In this document: in pieces, positions 44,214 through 51,198 of the stretch
How positions within the stretch are numbered: the first letter of the stretch is position 1
Layout of the letters: each line of letters starts with the position of its first letter
Source of the DNA: Verrucomicrobiota bacterium
GTDB taxonomy: Bacteria; Verrucomicrobiota; Verrucomicrobiia; Opitutales; Opitutaceae
Length of the DNA stretch: 51,198 nt
NCBI GenBank assembly: GCA_030601755.1
Contig: JAUWBF010000015.1
Coordinates: forward strand, 1-51,198
Direction: 5' to 3'
The notes under the pieces: generated by a model
What the model saw: the letters and a program-made list of their open reading frames with translations, nothing else
Database searches by the model: none
What the model was told of the DNA's origin: nothing
Position numbers and translations under genes: made by a program

Positions 44214-45205
44214 GTTCAGCCACAGCCAACACCCAACGCACCCGCACGTGGCGCGACATCCAGCAGGAAGTCGCCCCCCGCTCGATGTCGCGCGAGGGCA
44301 AGAAGCGCCACCGGCTGGCCTCCCTGCGCCTGTTCCTCGGCGTCGTCGCGCTCGGTGCCCTCGGCTGGGGCGGTTACGAAATCTGGAAGCTCACCCGCGA
44401 GTCCCCGGCCGGCCTCGCCGCCGCCAGCCAAAGCGAACCCCTGCGCGAAATTCTTCTCAAGACCGACGGCGTGCTCGACCTCGCCCGCGTCGAGTCCGTG
44501 CTCGGCATTCCCCCCGGCACGCCGTTGATGAATCTCGACCTCGCCGCGCTCCATCGCGCACTCGTCGCCTCCGGCCAGGTGCGCACCGCCGTGCTCGCCC
44601 GCCAGTTCCCCGACAAGCTCTCCGTCACGGTCGAGGAGCGCACCCCCGTCCTGCGCGTCGTCGTGCGCGGCGACGACGGCAAGCCCGCCGCCCTGCTCGT
44701 CGCCCGCGACGGCACCGTGTATCAAGGCCACGGATACGACCACGCGCTCGTCTCCTCGTTGCCCTACCTCGACGGCGTTCGCCTCGTGCGCGACACCGCC
44801 GGCTACCAGCCCGTGCGCGGCATGGAGACCGTCGCCGACCTGCTTGGCACCGCGCTCGCCGGCACGCCCGCGCTCTACCGCGACTTCCAGGTCGTCTCGC
44901 TCGCCCGCCTCGCCACCGACGGCGAGATCGTCGTGAAGACCGGCCAGGTCGAGTCCGTCACCTTCGGCACCCGCGAGGACTTCTACCGCCAGCTCGCCAA
45001 GCTCGACCTCATCCTCGAGGAGATGCGCCGCCCCGCCGGCGCCGCGCCCATCAAGGCCATCAACCTCGCCGTCGGCGGACGCCAGGTTCCCGTCTCGCTG
45101 GCCGACGCCACGCCCGCCGCCTCGACCCCCGCCCGCCAGCCCGCCGCCCCGTCGTTTTTCGTTCCCTCCCAAACCGCTCCCGCCTCCCGCACCCGTGATT
45201 TCTAA
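44210..45205 (+). CDS. ftsQ: FtsQ-type division protein
   Basis: A 331-residue bitopic protein: a cytoplasmic start of about 37 residues, a membrane helix (about 38-58), then a POTRA-like region (about 75-145, ILLKTDGVLDLARVESVLGI…VRTAVLARQFPDKLSVTVEERTP read in parts) and a beta domain. The C-terminus is Pro/Ala/Ser-rich and ends SRTRDF. FtsQ recruits FtsL and FtsB to the divisome. The start overlaps the ddl stop, and the last 11 bases overlap ftsA. Confidence 0.88.
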   Translation: MSSATANTQRTRTWRDIQQEVAPRSMSREGKKRHRLASLRLFLGVVALGALGWGGYEIWKLTRESPAGLAAASQSEPLREILLKTDGVLDLARVESVLGIPPGTPLMNLDLAALHRALVASGQVRTAVLARQFPDKLSVTVEERTPVLRVVVRGDDGKPAALLVARDGTVYQGHGYDHALVSSLPYLDGVRLVRDTAGYQPVRGMETVADLLGTALAGTPALYRDFQVVSLARLATDGEIVVKTGQVESVTFGTREDFYRQLAKLDLILEEMRRPAGAAPIKAINLAVGGRQVPVSLADATPAASTPARQPAAPSFFVPSQTAPASRTRDF

Positions 45206-46394
45206 ATCCAAGTTCATCGGCGCCGTCGAAATCGGCACCTCCAAGGTCACCGTTCTGGTGGGCGAGCTCACCAACGGACGCAGCCTCCACATCATCGGCC
45301 TCGGCCAGTTCCCCTCCCGCGGCGTCATCAAGGGCAGCGTGGCCGACTTCAAGGCCGCCAGCGACGCCACCCACCGCGCCCTGCTCGACGCCGAGAAGCG
45401 TGCCGGCGTGCGCATCGACGAGGTCTACCTCGCCCAGAGCGGCGGCCACATCGACGGCTTCTACAACGAGGCCGCGGTCAACGTCGCCGCCGCCGACAAC
45501 ATGGTCAGCCAGGTCGACATCGACACCGTCTGCAAGCTGGCCATGTCCAAGAACCTCCCGGCCGGCCGCATCGTCGTCCACCACCTGCGCCGTCCCTACC
45601 GTCTCGATGGCCGCCTTGTGCCCGAGCCCGAGCATCTCGTCGGCCGCCGCCTCGAGGCCGCCTACTGGACCGTGCACGGCGAGGAGAGCAAGGTCGCCGA
45701 TCAGATGCACGTCATCCGCGGCTTCAACATCCACGTCTCCGAGCTCATCCTCAGCGGCATCGCCACCGGCACCTTTGTCACCACCCCCGAGGACCGCCAA
45801 AACGGCGTGCTCGTCATCGACATCGGCGCCGGCACCACCGACTACGCCCTCTACCGCGACGGCTGCGTGCAGGTCGCCGGCGTCGTTCCCGTCGGCGGGT
45901 CGCACCTCACCAACGACCTCGCCCTCGGACTCCGCCTCACCGAGGGACAGGCCGAGAAACTCAAGCACCTCTACGGCCGCGCCATGATCGCCACCAAGGA
46001 CAAGGCCGAAAAAGTCTGGCTCAACGGCGACTACGCCATCGGCGACCGCCAGTTCTCCCGCCAGACCATCGAGCAGATCACCTCCGTGCGTGCCTGGGAA
46101 ATCTTCGAGGTCGTGCGCAAGAAACTCGGCTCCGCCTACAGCCCCGAGACCACCGCCGCCGGCGTGCTCCTCACCGGCGGCACCGCCAAGCTCCCCGCCA
46201 TCGACGAGGCCGCCTCGCGCGTCTTCGGGCTGCACGCCCGCGTGGCCGAGGCGCCCTCCTGGGTCGCCGAAAACCTCCGCGATCCCGGCTACAGCACCGT
46301 GCTCGGCCTCCTTCACCACGGCCTCAGCTCCCGCGCCGAGGCCGCGCCCCGCCGCGAAGGCGTCGGCGGCATCCTGAAAAAGCTCTTCGCCTAA
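45195..46394 (+). CDS. ftsA: Cell division actin-like ATPase FtsA
   Basis: A 399-residue actin-fold protein that tethers FtsZ to the membrane. It has GAVEIGTSKVTVLVGE (phosphate 1), LVIDIGAGTTDYALY (phosphate 2) and GVLLTGGTAKLPAIDE (adenosine). The C-terminal EGVGGILKKLFA is the amphipathic membrane-targeting helix. It starts with GTG 45195, overlapping ftsQ by 11 bases, and is six bases before ftsZ. Confidence 0.93.
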   Translation: MISKSKFIGAVEIGTSKVTVLVGELTNGRSLHIIGLGQFPSRGVIKGSVADFKAASDATHRALLDAEKRAGVRIDEVYLAQSGGHIDGFYNEAAVNVAAADNMVSQVDIDTVCKLAMSKNLPAGRIVVHHLRRPYRLDGRLVPEPEHLVGRRLEAAYWTVHGEESKVADQMHVIRGFNIHVSELILSGIATGTFVTTPEDRQNGVLVIDIGAGTTDYALYRDGCVQVAGVVPVGGSHLTNDLALGLRLTEGQAEKLKHLYGRAMIATKDKAEKVWLNGDYAIGDRQFSRQTIEQITSVRAWEIFEVVRKKLGSAYSPETTAAGVLLTGGTAKLPAIDEAASRVFGLHARVAEAPSWVAENLRDPGYSTVLGLLHHGLSSRAEAAPRREGVGGILKKLFA

Positions 46395-46400
46395 AACGCC

Positions 46401-47699
46401 ATGCGGCCCGACTCCAACTCCTCCGAGCTGCCCCTCGCGCACTCCATCCTCACCGACCGCTCCGTCGCCATCAAGGTCCTCGGCGTCGGCGGCGCCGGCT
46501 CCAACGCCGTCGACCGGCTCAAGATGGAGAACCTCGACCGCCTGCAGATGGCCGCGCTGAACACCGACCTGCAGGCCCTCGGTGAGTCGCCCCTTCAGGA
46601 AAAAATCCTCATCGGCTCTAGCGTGACCCGCGGCCTCGGCGCCGGCGGCGACCCCGACCTCGGCCGCGAGGCCGCCGAGGCCGACCGCGAAAAGATCGCC
46701 GCCGCCGTCAAGGACTGCGACCTCGTCTTTCTCGTCGCCGGCATGGGCGGCGGCACCGGCAGCGGCGCCGCGCCCACCGTCGCCGAGATCGCCGCCGAGC
46801 AGGGCGCGCTCGTCATCGCCTTCGTCACCTTGCCCTTCAGCTTCGAGGGCGGCCGCCGCGCCCAGCAGGCCGAGGCCGGACTGCAGGCCCTGCGCAAGGT
46901 CTGCGACGCCGTCATCCCTCTGCCCAACGACATTCTTCTGCAGGAGGCCGAGGAAAACGAAACCGCCCTCGACTCCTTCGCCCGCGCCGACGAGTGGATC
47001 GGTCGCGGCATCAAGTCCATCTGGTCGATGCTCTTCCGCACCGGCCTGATCAATCTCGACTTCTCCACCCTGCGCCAGGCCTTCCACACGCGCGGCGGCA
47101 AGACCCTCTTCGGTCTCGGCGTCGGCGAAGGCCCCGACGCCGTCGCGCAGGCCGTCGACGGACTCAAGCTCTGTCCGCTCCTCGCCACGCCCGAGTTCGC
47201 CCGCAAGGCCGACCGCCTGCTCGTCAACATCGTCGGCGGCACCGATCTCACCCTGCCCAAGGTCAACGAGATCATGACCGCCGTCACCGAGCAATTTGGC
47301 CGCGACGCCCACGTCATCATGGGCGCCGTCATCGACGAGGACCTGCAGGGCCGCATCGAGGTCGTCGTGCTCGGCACCAGCGACATCGGCGCGCGCAACT
47401 ACGCCGGCCGCCGTCCCTCCGCCCGTTCGCGCACCGCGCCCGCGCCCTCGACCGACGAACTCATCCAGGTTCCTGCCGAGGAACCCGCCGCCCCGCGCGC
47501 GACCGCGACCCAGCCGGCCGCCGCGCCCGCCGGCCGCGCCGTGCACAAGAGCGCCCGCGTCGCCGCCGACCAGGACGAGTTCCGCTTTGGCCAGCTCGAG
47601 TCCCGCGGCACCTTCGAGCAGACCGACCGCAACCTCTTCGAAGGCCAGGACCTCGACGTCCCCACCTACCTCCGCAAGGGCATCAAGATCGCGCTCTGA
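46401..47699 (+). CDS. ftsZ: Cell division tubulin FtsZ, divergent
   Basis: A 432-residue GTPase that forms the division ring. The tubulin signature GGGTGSG is at 116-122, and VLGVGGAGSNAVDR near 25-40 is the first nucleotide loop. The C-terminus has the conserved partner peptide as DLDVPTYLRKG after an Ala/Pro linker. It departs from the family in two places: the stretch LPNDILLQEAEENETALDSF, and the T7 loop, which reads N218-L-D220-F-S-T223 so that the second catalytic Asp is Thr. It is last in the dcw cluster and is followed by a palindromic terminator. Confidence 0.94.
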   Translation: MRPDSNSSELPLAHSILTDRSVAIKVLGVGGAGSNAVDRLKMENLDRLQMAALNTDLQALGESPLQEKILIGSSVTRGLGAGGDPDLGREAAEADREKIAAAVKDCDLVFLVAGMGGGTGSGAAPTVAEIAAEQGALVIAFVTLPFSFEGGRRAQQAEAGLQALRKVCDAVIPLPNDILLQEAEENETALDSFARADEWIGRGIKSIWSMLFRTGLINLDFSTLRQAFHTRGGKTLFGLGVGEGPDAVAQAVDGLKLCPLLATPEFARKADRLLVNIVGGTDLTLPKVNEIMTAVTEQFGRDAHVIMGAVIDEDLQGRIEVVVLGTSDIGARNYAGRRPSARSRTAPAPSTDELIQVPAEEPAAPRATATQPAAAPAGRAVHKSARVAADQDEFRFGQLESRGTFEQTDRNLFEGQDLDVPTYLRKGIKIAL

Positions 47700-47717
47700 G
47701 CGCCCCGGACCGATCAA

Positions 47718-47794
47718 GGAGAACGGACATTCCTGTCCGTTTCTTTTTTCGCGCGCCTGTCACGGGTCTGAACGGACAGGAATGTCCGTTCTCC
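47718..47794. repeat. Perfect 24-bp inverted repeat after ftsZ, each arm itself a hairpin
   Basis: The arms at 47718-47741 and 47771-47794 are exact complements. Each arm also folds on itself: AACGGACA-TTCC-TGTCCGTT and AACGGACA-GGAA-TGTCCGTT. It is a further intergenic palindrome type in the window. Confidence 0.9.
47722..47749 (+). terminator. Intrinsic terminator after ftsZ
   Basis: AACGGACA/TGTCCGTT is an eight-bp stem with loop TTCC, followed by TCTTTTTT. It is formed by the left arm of the palindromic repeat and lies 22 bases after the ftsZ stop, closing the dcw operon. Confidence 0.88.
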
Positions 47795-47831
47795 GACGGT
47801 CTCCCGACTCCCCGTCAAAACGTTGAAAAAG

Positions 47832-47862
47832 AGCGGGCCACCCCCTTGGCAAGGTGCCCGCT
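47832..47862 (+). promoter_or_regulatory. Leader hairpin upstream of obg
   Basis: AGCGGGC (47832-47838) pairs with GCCCGCT (47856-47862), extended by ACC/GGT with one bulged base. It stands 18 bases before the obg ATG and is followed by TTTG, so it could be a weak terminator or attenuator. Confidence 0.4.
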
Positions 47863-47880
47863 TTGTGCACCATCGACCCA

Positions 47881-48909
47881 ATGTTCATCGACGAGTGTGT
47901 CATCAAGGTTAAGGCCGGCGACGGCGGGCGCGGTTGCGTAAGCTTCCGTCGCGAGAAATACGAGCCTTGGGGCGGACCCAACGGTGGCGACGGCGGCAAG
48001 GGCGGTGACATCATCCTGCTCGGCGACGACGACACCAACAACCTCATCGACTACAAATACAAGCCGCACTGGAAGGCCGACCGCGGCGAGAACGGCTCCG
48101 GCAAGGACCAGCACGGCCACGTCGGCAAGTCGACCTACCTCAAGATGCCCCTCGGCACCATCGTCATCGACGAGGAGACCGGCGAGGTCGTCGCCGAGGT
48201 CACCGAGGACCGCCAGGAAATCGTCCTCTGCGCCGGCGGCACCGGCGGTTGGGGCAACCTCCACTTCAAGTCCTCCACCAACCGCGCCCCCAAGCGTGCC
48301 AACGACGGCCTGCCCGGCGCCTCCGGCACCTACCGCCTCGTCCTCAAGAGCATCGCCGACATCGGCCTCGTCGGCTTCCCCAACGCCGGCAAGTCCTCGC
48401 TCACCCGCGCCATCACCAAGGCCCGCCCCAAGGCCGCCGCCTATCCCTTCACCACGCTCCACCCCCAGATCGGCGTCATCGACTACCCCGAGACCTACGA
48501 CCGCCTCCTGCTCGCCGACGTGCCCGGCCTCATCGCCGGCGCCAGCGAGAACCGCGGCCTCGGCCACCGCTTCCTCCGCCACATCGAGCGCTGCACCCTG
48601 CTCATGTTCCTCATCGACATGGCCGGCACCGACGAGCGCGACCCCCGCGACGACTTCGCCACCCTCCTGGAGGAACTCGGGGCCTACGACCCCGCGCTCC
48701 TGGAAAAGCCCCGCCTCGTCGTCGCCAACAAGGTCGACCTGCCCGAGGCCAAGGCCAACCTCACCAAGTTCAAGCGCCGCCACAAGGTCGACATCCTCAC
48801 CATCTCCTGCCTCACCGGCGAGGGCCTGCCCGAGCTCTGCCAGCAGCTCCGCAAACGCGTCATCAAGCACGGCGGCAAGCCCCGCGTGATGCCGCGCCCC
48901 CGCTCCTGA
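47881..48909 (+). CDS. obg: GTPase Obg/CgtA
   Basis: A 342-residue ribosome-associated GTPase involved in large-subunit assembly and stress control. The glycine-rich Obg fold covers about 1-155 (MFIDECVIKVKAGDGGRGC, GGPNGGDGGKGGDIIL). The G domain has VGFPNAGKSSLTRAI, YPFTTLHPQ, DVPGLIAGAS and NKVDLPEA. There is no C-terminal OCT domain; it ends in a short basic tail. ATG 47881 was chosen over an in-frame ATG at 47854 because the family starts at MFID. Confidence 0.95.
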   Translation: MFIDECVIKVKAGDGGRGCVSFRREKYEPWGGPNGGDGGKGGDIILLGDDDTNNLIDYKYKPHWKADRGENGSGKDQHGHVGKSTYLKMPLGTIVIDEETGEVVAEVTEDRQEIVLCAGGTGGWGNLHFKSSTNRAPKRANDGLPGASGTYRLVLKSIADIGLVGFPNAGKSSLTRAITKARPKAAAYPFTTLHPQIGVIDYPETYDRLLLADVPGLIAGASENRGLGHRFLRHIERCTLLMFLIDMAGTDERDPRDDFATLLEELGAYDPALLEKPRLVVANKVDLPEAKANLTKFKRRHKVDILTISCLTGEGLPELCQQLRKRVIKHGGKPRVMPRPRS

Positions 48910-48928
48910 TCCCGTCCCCGCATCCGCC

Positions 48929-49432
48929 ATGTCGCTCGAAACCCGCTCCATCCTCATGCGCGCCAACCGCCTCTTCGGCGCGGCGCTCGTCGAGGCCAAC
49001 CTCGTCAACATGGACCAGCTCGAGGCCGCCAACGAAAAGCTCCTCGAGGCCATCGCCAACGGCGACTCCCGCCAGAGCTCGCTGCTCGGCATCCTCGCCT
49101 ACGACATGAAGATCATCCAGGAAGGCGACATCCTCCAGCACTGCGTCGACGAGCACGGCAACGGCATGATCGAGCTGCGCAGCTACGAGGTGAACGAGGA
49201 CCTCCGCAAAACCCTCGACCCCGACGTCTGCTGGGCCACCTGGACCGTGCCCTTCGACCGCGAGGAGGACTTCACCTTCGTCGCCACCGCCTACTACCTC
49301 AGCCCCGCCGTGCGCAACTACTGGGAGAAACAACTCGGCGGCAACATCCTCTGGTATGGCACCACCATGGAGGAGATCGGCGAGTTCATCGAGAAACTCG
49401 AGGCCGACCGCGCCGCCCGTCCCAACGCCTGA
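48929..49432 (+). CDS. Stand-alone MshEN/GspE N-terminal-like protein
   Basis: A 167-residue protein with no ATPase domain. Its first half (RANRLFGAALVEANLVNMDQL, then LLGILAYDMKIIQEGDILQHC) follows the pattern of the N-terminal MshEN/T2SSE domain of PilB-type ATPases. The second half (YYLSPAVRNYWEKQLGG) recalls the end of the same fold. Some MshEN domains bind c-di-GMP; the residues for that are not clearly present. It lies nine bases upstream of pilB on the same strand and is probably co-transcribed as an accessory or regulatory partner. Function is inferred from context only. Confidence 0.6.
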   Translation: MSLETRSILMRANRLFGAALVEANLVNMDQLEAANEKLLEAIANGDSRQSSLLGILAYDMKIIQEGDILQHCVDEHGNGMIELRSYEVNEDLRKTLDPDVCWATWTVPFDREEDFTFVATAYYLSPAVRNYWEKQLGGNILWYGTTMEEIGEFIEKLEADRAARPNA

Positions 49433-49441
49433 TCCACCGCC

Positions 49442-51151
49442 ATGGCCCTCGGAAAACTCCAGACCCAGATCGTCGCCAACCTCGTCTCCACCGGACGCAT
49501 CACCGACGAGCAGTTCGACGCCATCATCTCCCATCCCGACGAGCTCAGCGGCGATGCCCTCGACAAGCTCCTGCAGGAGGAATACCTCGTCAGCTCCCTG
49601 CAGATCTTCGTGGCCAAGGCCCGCGCCTTCGGCATCGCGCCCATCAACGTCGCCCGCCACCGCACCACCCCGCAGAGCTTTGAGCGCATCGACCAGGAGT
49701 TCTGCCAGCAGAACCTCGTCCTGCCCGTCGGCCAGATCGGCGAGCACCTGCTCGTCGCCTTCGCCAATCCCTTCGATCTCTCCATCCCGGCCAAGATCCA
49801 GGAGATGACCGGTCTCAAGGTCGTGCGTCTGCTCGGCCGCGAGAAGGACATCAAGGACAAGTTCCAGAAGGAACAGGTCCGCCCCGCCGGCTTCGACGAC
49901 GTCGTCGACCAGCTCGGCGCCGAGTTCGCCGACGGCGTGGACAACGAGGACGGCGAGATCGACGTCACCGAGGACTCCGGTCCCATCATCCAGCTCGCCA
50001 ACCGCATCATCGAGGACGCCTACTACCTGGGCACCTCCGACATCCACATCGAGCCCTGGGAAAAGGAGATCATCGTCCGCTACCGCATCGACGGCGTCTG
50101 CCAGGAAAAGCTCCGCCTGCCCGGCAAGGTCGGCCCCTCGCTCGCCGCCCGCCTCAAGATCATGTGCAACCTCGACATTTCCGAGCGACGGTTGCCGCAG
50201 GACGGACGCATCGTTTTCAAGCAATACACCAAGAAGGGCATCGACATCGACCTCCGCGTGTCCACCGCGCCGCTCAATCACGGCGAGGGCCTCGTCATGC
50301 GTATTCTCGACAAGCAGAAGTCGACCCTGCCCATGACCGCGCTCGGCTTCTCCGAGGAAAACCTCCGGCGCTACCGCGAGGTCATCCAGCAGCCCTACGG
50401 CATGATCCTGCACTGCGGTCCCACCGGCTCCGGCAAGTCGATGACCCTCTACTCCGCGCTCAACGAGATCAACTCCCCCGAGCTCGTCATCCGCACCGCC
50501 GAGGACCCCATCGAATACACCCTCGCCGGCATCAACCAGATGCAGATGCACCGGCAGATCGGCCTCACCTTCGCCAGCGCACTGCGCGCCTTTCTCCGTC
50601 AGGACCCCGACATCATCCTCGTGGGCGAAATCCGCGACAAGGAGACCGCCAACATCGCCGTCGAGGCGGCGCTTACCGGTCACTTGCTCATCTCGACGCT
50701 CCACACCAACGACGCGCCCTCGACCGTCGCCCGTCTCACGGACATGGGCATCGAGCCCTTCATGATCTCCTCGTCGTTGCTCTGCGTGTGCGCCCAGCGC
50801 CTCATGCGCCGCGTCTGCAAGCAGTGCCGCGTGCAGCAGGAACCCTCCGAGCGCGAAAAGGAAATCCTCGAGAAAGCCATCGGCTGGAGCGGACCCATCT
50901 TCAAGGCCAACCCCAAGGGCTGCCCCAAGTGCGGCGGTTCCGGTTACAAGGGCCGCGTCGGCATTCACGAGCTCATGATCACCACCGCCGAGCTCATCGA
51001 AGGCATCAACAAGGGCCTCGAGTCCGCCGAGATCAAGAAGATCGCCATGGCCGCCGGCATGAAGACCCTGCACCAGGACTCGTTGCTCAAGGTCAAGGAC
51101 GGCCTCACCACCATCGAGGAAGCCATCGCCACCGTCCCGCCCGACCTCTGA
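49442..51151 (+). CDS. Type IV pilus / type II secretion assembly ATPase
   Basis: A 569-residue hexameric ATPase of the PilB/GspE family that drives pilin or pseudopilin assembly. The MshEN-like N-domain covers about 1-140. The ATPase core has [19 protein letters not shown], Walker A GPTGSGKS with K332, the Asp box TAEDPIEY, Walker [12 protein letters not shown] and the His box [12 protein letters not shown]. Late cysteines CKQC and [17 protein letters not shown] form the zinc element of GspE/PilB, which PilT lacks. No pilin or inner-membrane partner lies in the window, so pilus and secretion roles cannot be separated. Confidence 0.93.
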   Translation: MALGKLQTQIVANLVSTGRITDEQFDAIISHPDELSGDALDKLLQEEYLVSSLQIFVAKARAFGIAPINVARHRTTPQSFERIDQEFCQQNLVLPVGQIGEHLLVAFANPFDLSIPAKIQEMTGLKVVRLLGREKDIKDKFQKEQVRPAGFDDVVDQLGAEFADGVDNEDGEIDVTEDSGPIIQLANRIIEDAYYLGTSDIHIEPWEKEIIVRYRIDGVCQEKLRLPGKVGPSLAARLKIMCNLDISERRLPQDGRIVFKQYTKKGIDIDLRVSTAPLNHGEGLVMRILDKQKSTLPMTALGFSEENLRRYREVIQQPYGMILHCGPTGSGKSMTLYSALNEINSPELVIRTAEDPIEYTLAGINQMQMHRQIGLTFASALRAFLRQDPDIILVGEIRDKETANIAVEAALTGHLLISTLHTNDAPSTVARLTDMGIEPFMISSSLLCVCAQRLMRRVCKQCRVQQEPSEREKEILEKAIGWSGPIFKANPKGCPKCGGSGYKGRVGIHELMITTAELIEGINKGLESAEIKKIAMAAGMKTLHQDSLLKVKDGLTTIEEAIATVPPDL

Positions 51152-51198
51152 TCGGGCTCAGGGCGGCGTGTCCGTGGCCCGAGGCGTGAGCCGAGGGA

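Noticed and set aside
45060-47717. 885-codon open frame on the minus strand across ftsA and ftsZ
   Set aside because: It is an antisense shadow of ftsA and ftsZ; the plus-strand products have complete family signatures.

Overview
The window is about 51 kb of very GC-rich chromosomal DNA that is almost fully coded. A complete division and cell-wall (dcw) cluster with a murC-murB fusion, a divergent FtsZ, a MurE with the meso-diaminopimelate motif, and several kinds of intergenic palindromic repeat point to a Gram-negative-type bacterium. It is most likely a member of the Opitutales/Opitutaceae (Verrucomicrobiota). That placement is inferred from gene content and style; there is no rRNA gene here to confirm it.

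Left part (1-19450): mixed housekeeping and accessory genes in short units. They are the 5' end of a sugar-type ABC ATPase, a small protein with two ribbon-helix-helix repeats, a class I aminotransferase, cardiolipin synthase, a cupin-clpP pair, and a membrane adenylate cyclase with a Cache-like sensor. A four-gene minus-strand unit follows (outer-membrane-factor lipoprotein, adaptor, ABC ATPase, FtsX-type permease) and looks like a tripartite exporter, with a large lipoprotein of unknown function upstream. Next come a sensor kinase and NarL-type regulator whose layout recalls ComP-ComA, a GH36 alpha-galactosidase, hisI with a DUF971 gene, a Dabb protein and a small membrane protein.

Middle (19529-27592): a minus-strand fatty-acid beta-oxidation operon. 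In transcription order it encodes a patatin-like lipase, a PaaK-like acyl-CoA/adenylate-forming enzyme, thiolase (fadA), the multifunctional hydratase/dehydrogenase (fadJ type) and an acyl-CoA dehydrogenase. Two copies of a two-armed palindromic repeat flank the dehydrogenase gene. They contribute stop codons and, in fadJ, the coding sequence of the protein's C-terminal tail.

Right part (27981-47699): the dcw cluster, all on the plus strand: mraZ, a small unknown ORF, rsmH, ftsL-like, ftsI, murE, murF, mraY, murD, a three-LysM protein, ftsW, murG, murC-murB, ddl, ftsQ, ftsA, ftsZ. Many junctions are 4-bp ATGA overlaps. Four TGGG boxes with an exact 10-bp period stand before mraZ as a probable MraZ operator. 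A terminator made from a perfect 24-bp inverted repeat closes the cluster after ftsZ. The window ends with the obg GTPase, a stand-alone MshEN-like protein and a PilB/GspE ATPase.

The observations most worth a second look are the repeat that provides stop codons for two convergent genes and a tail for a third, the FtsZ T7-loop substitution, the MurB Ser-to-Cys change inside the MurC-MurB fusion, the ComP-like kinase, the LysM gene inside dcw and the stand-alone MshEN-like protein beside pilB.
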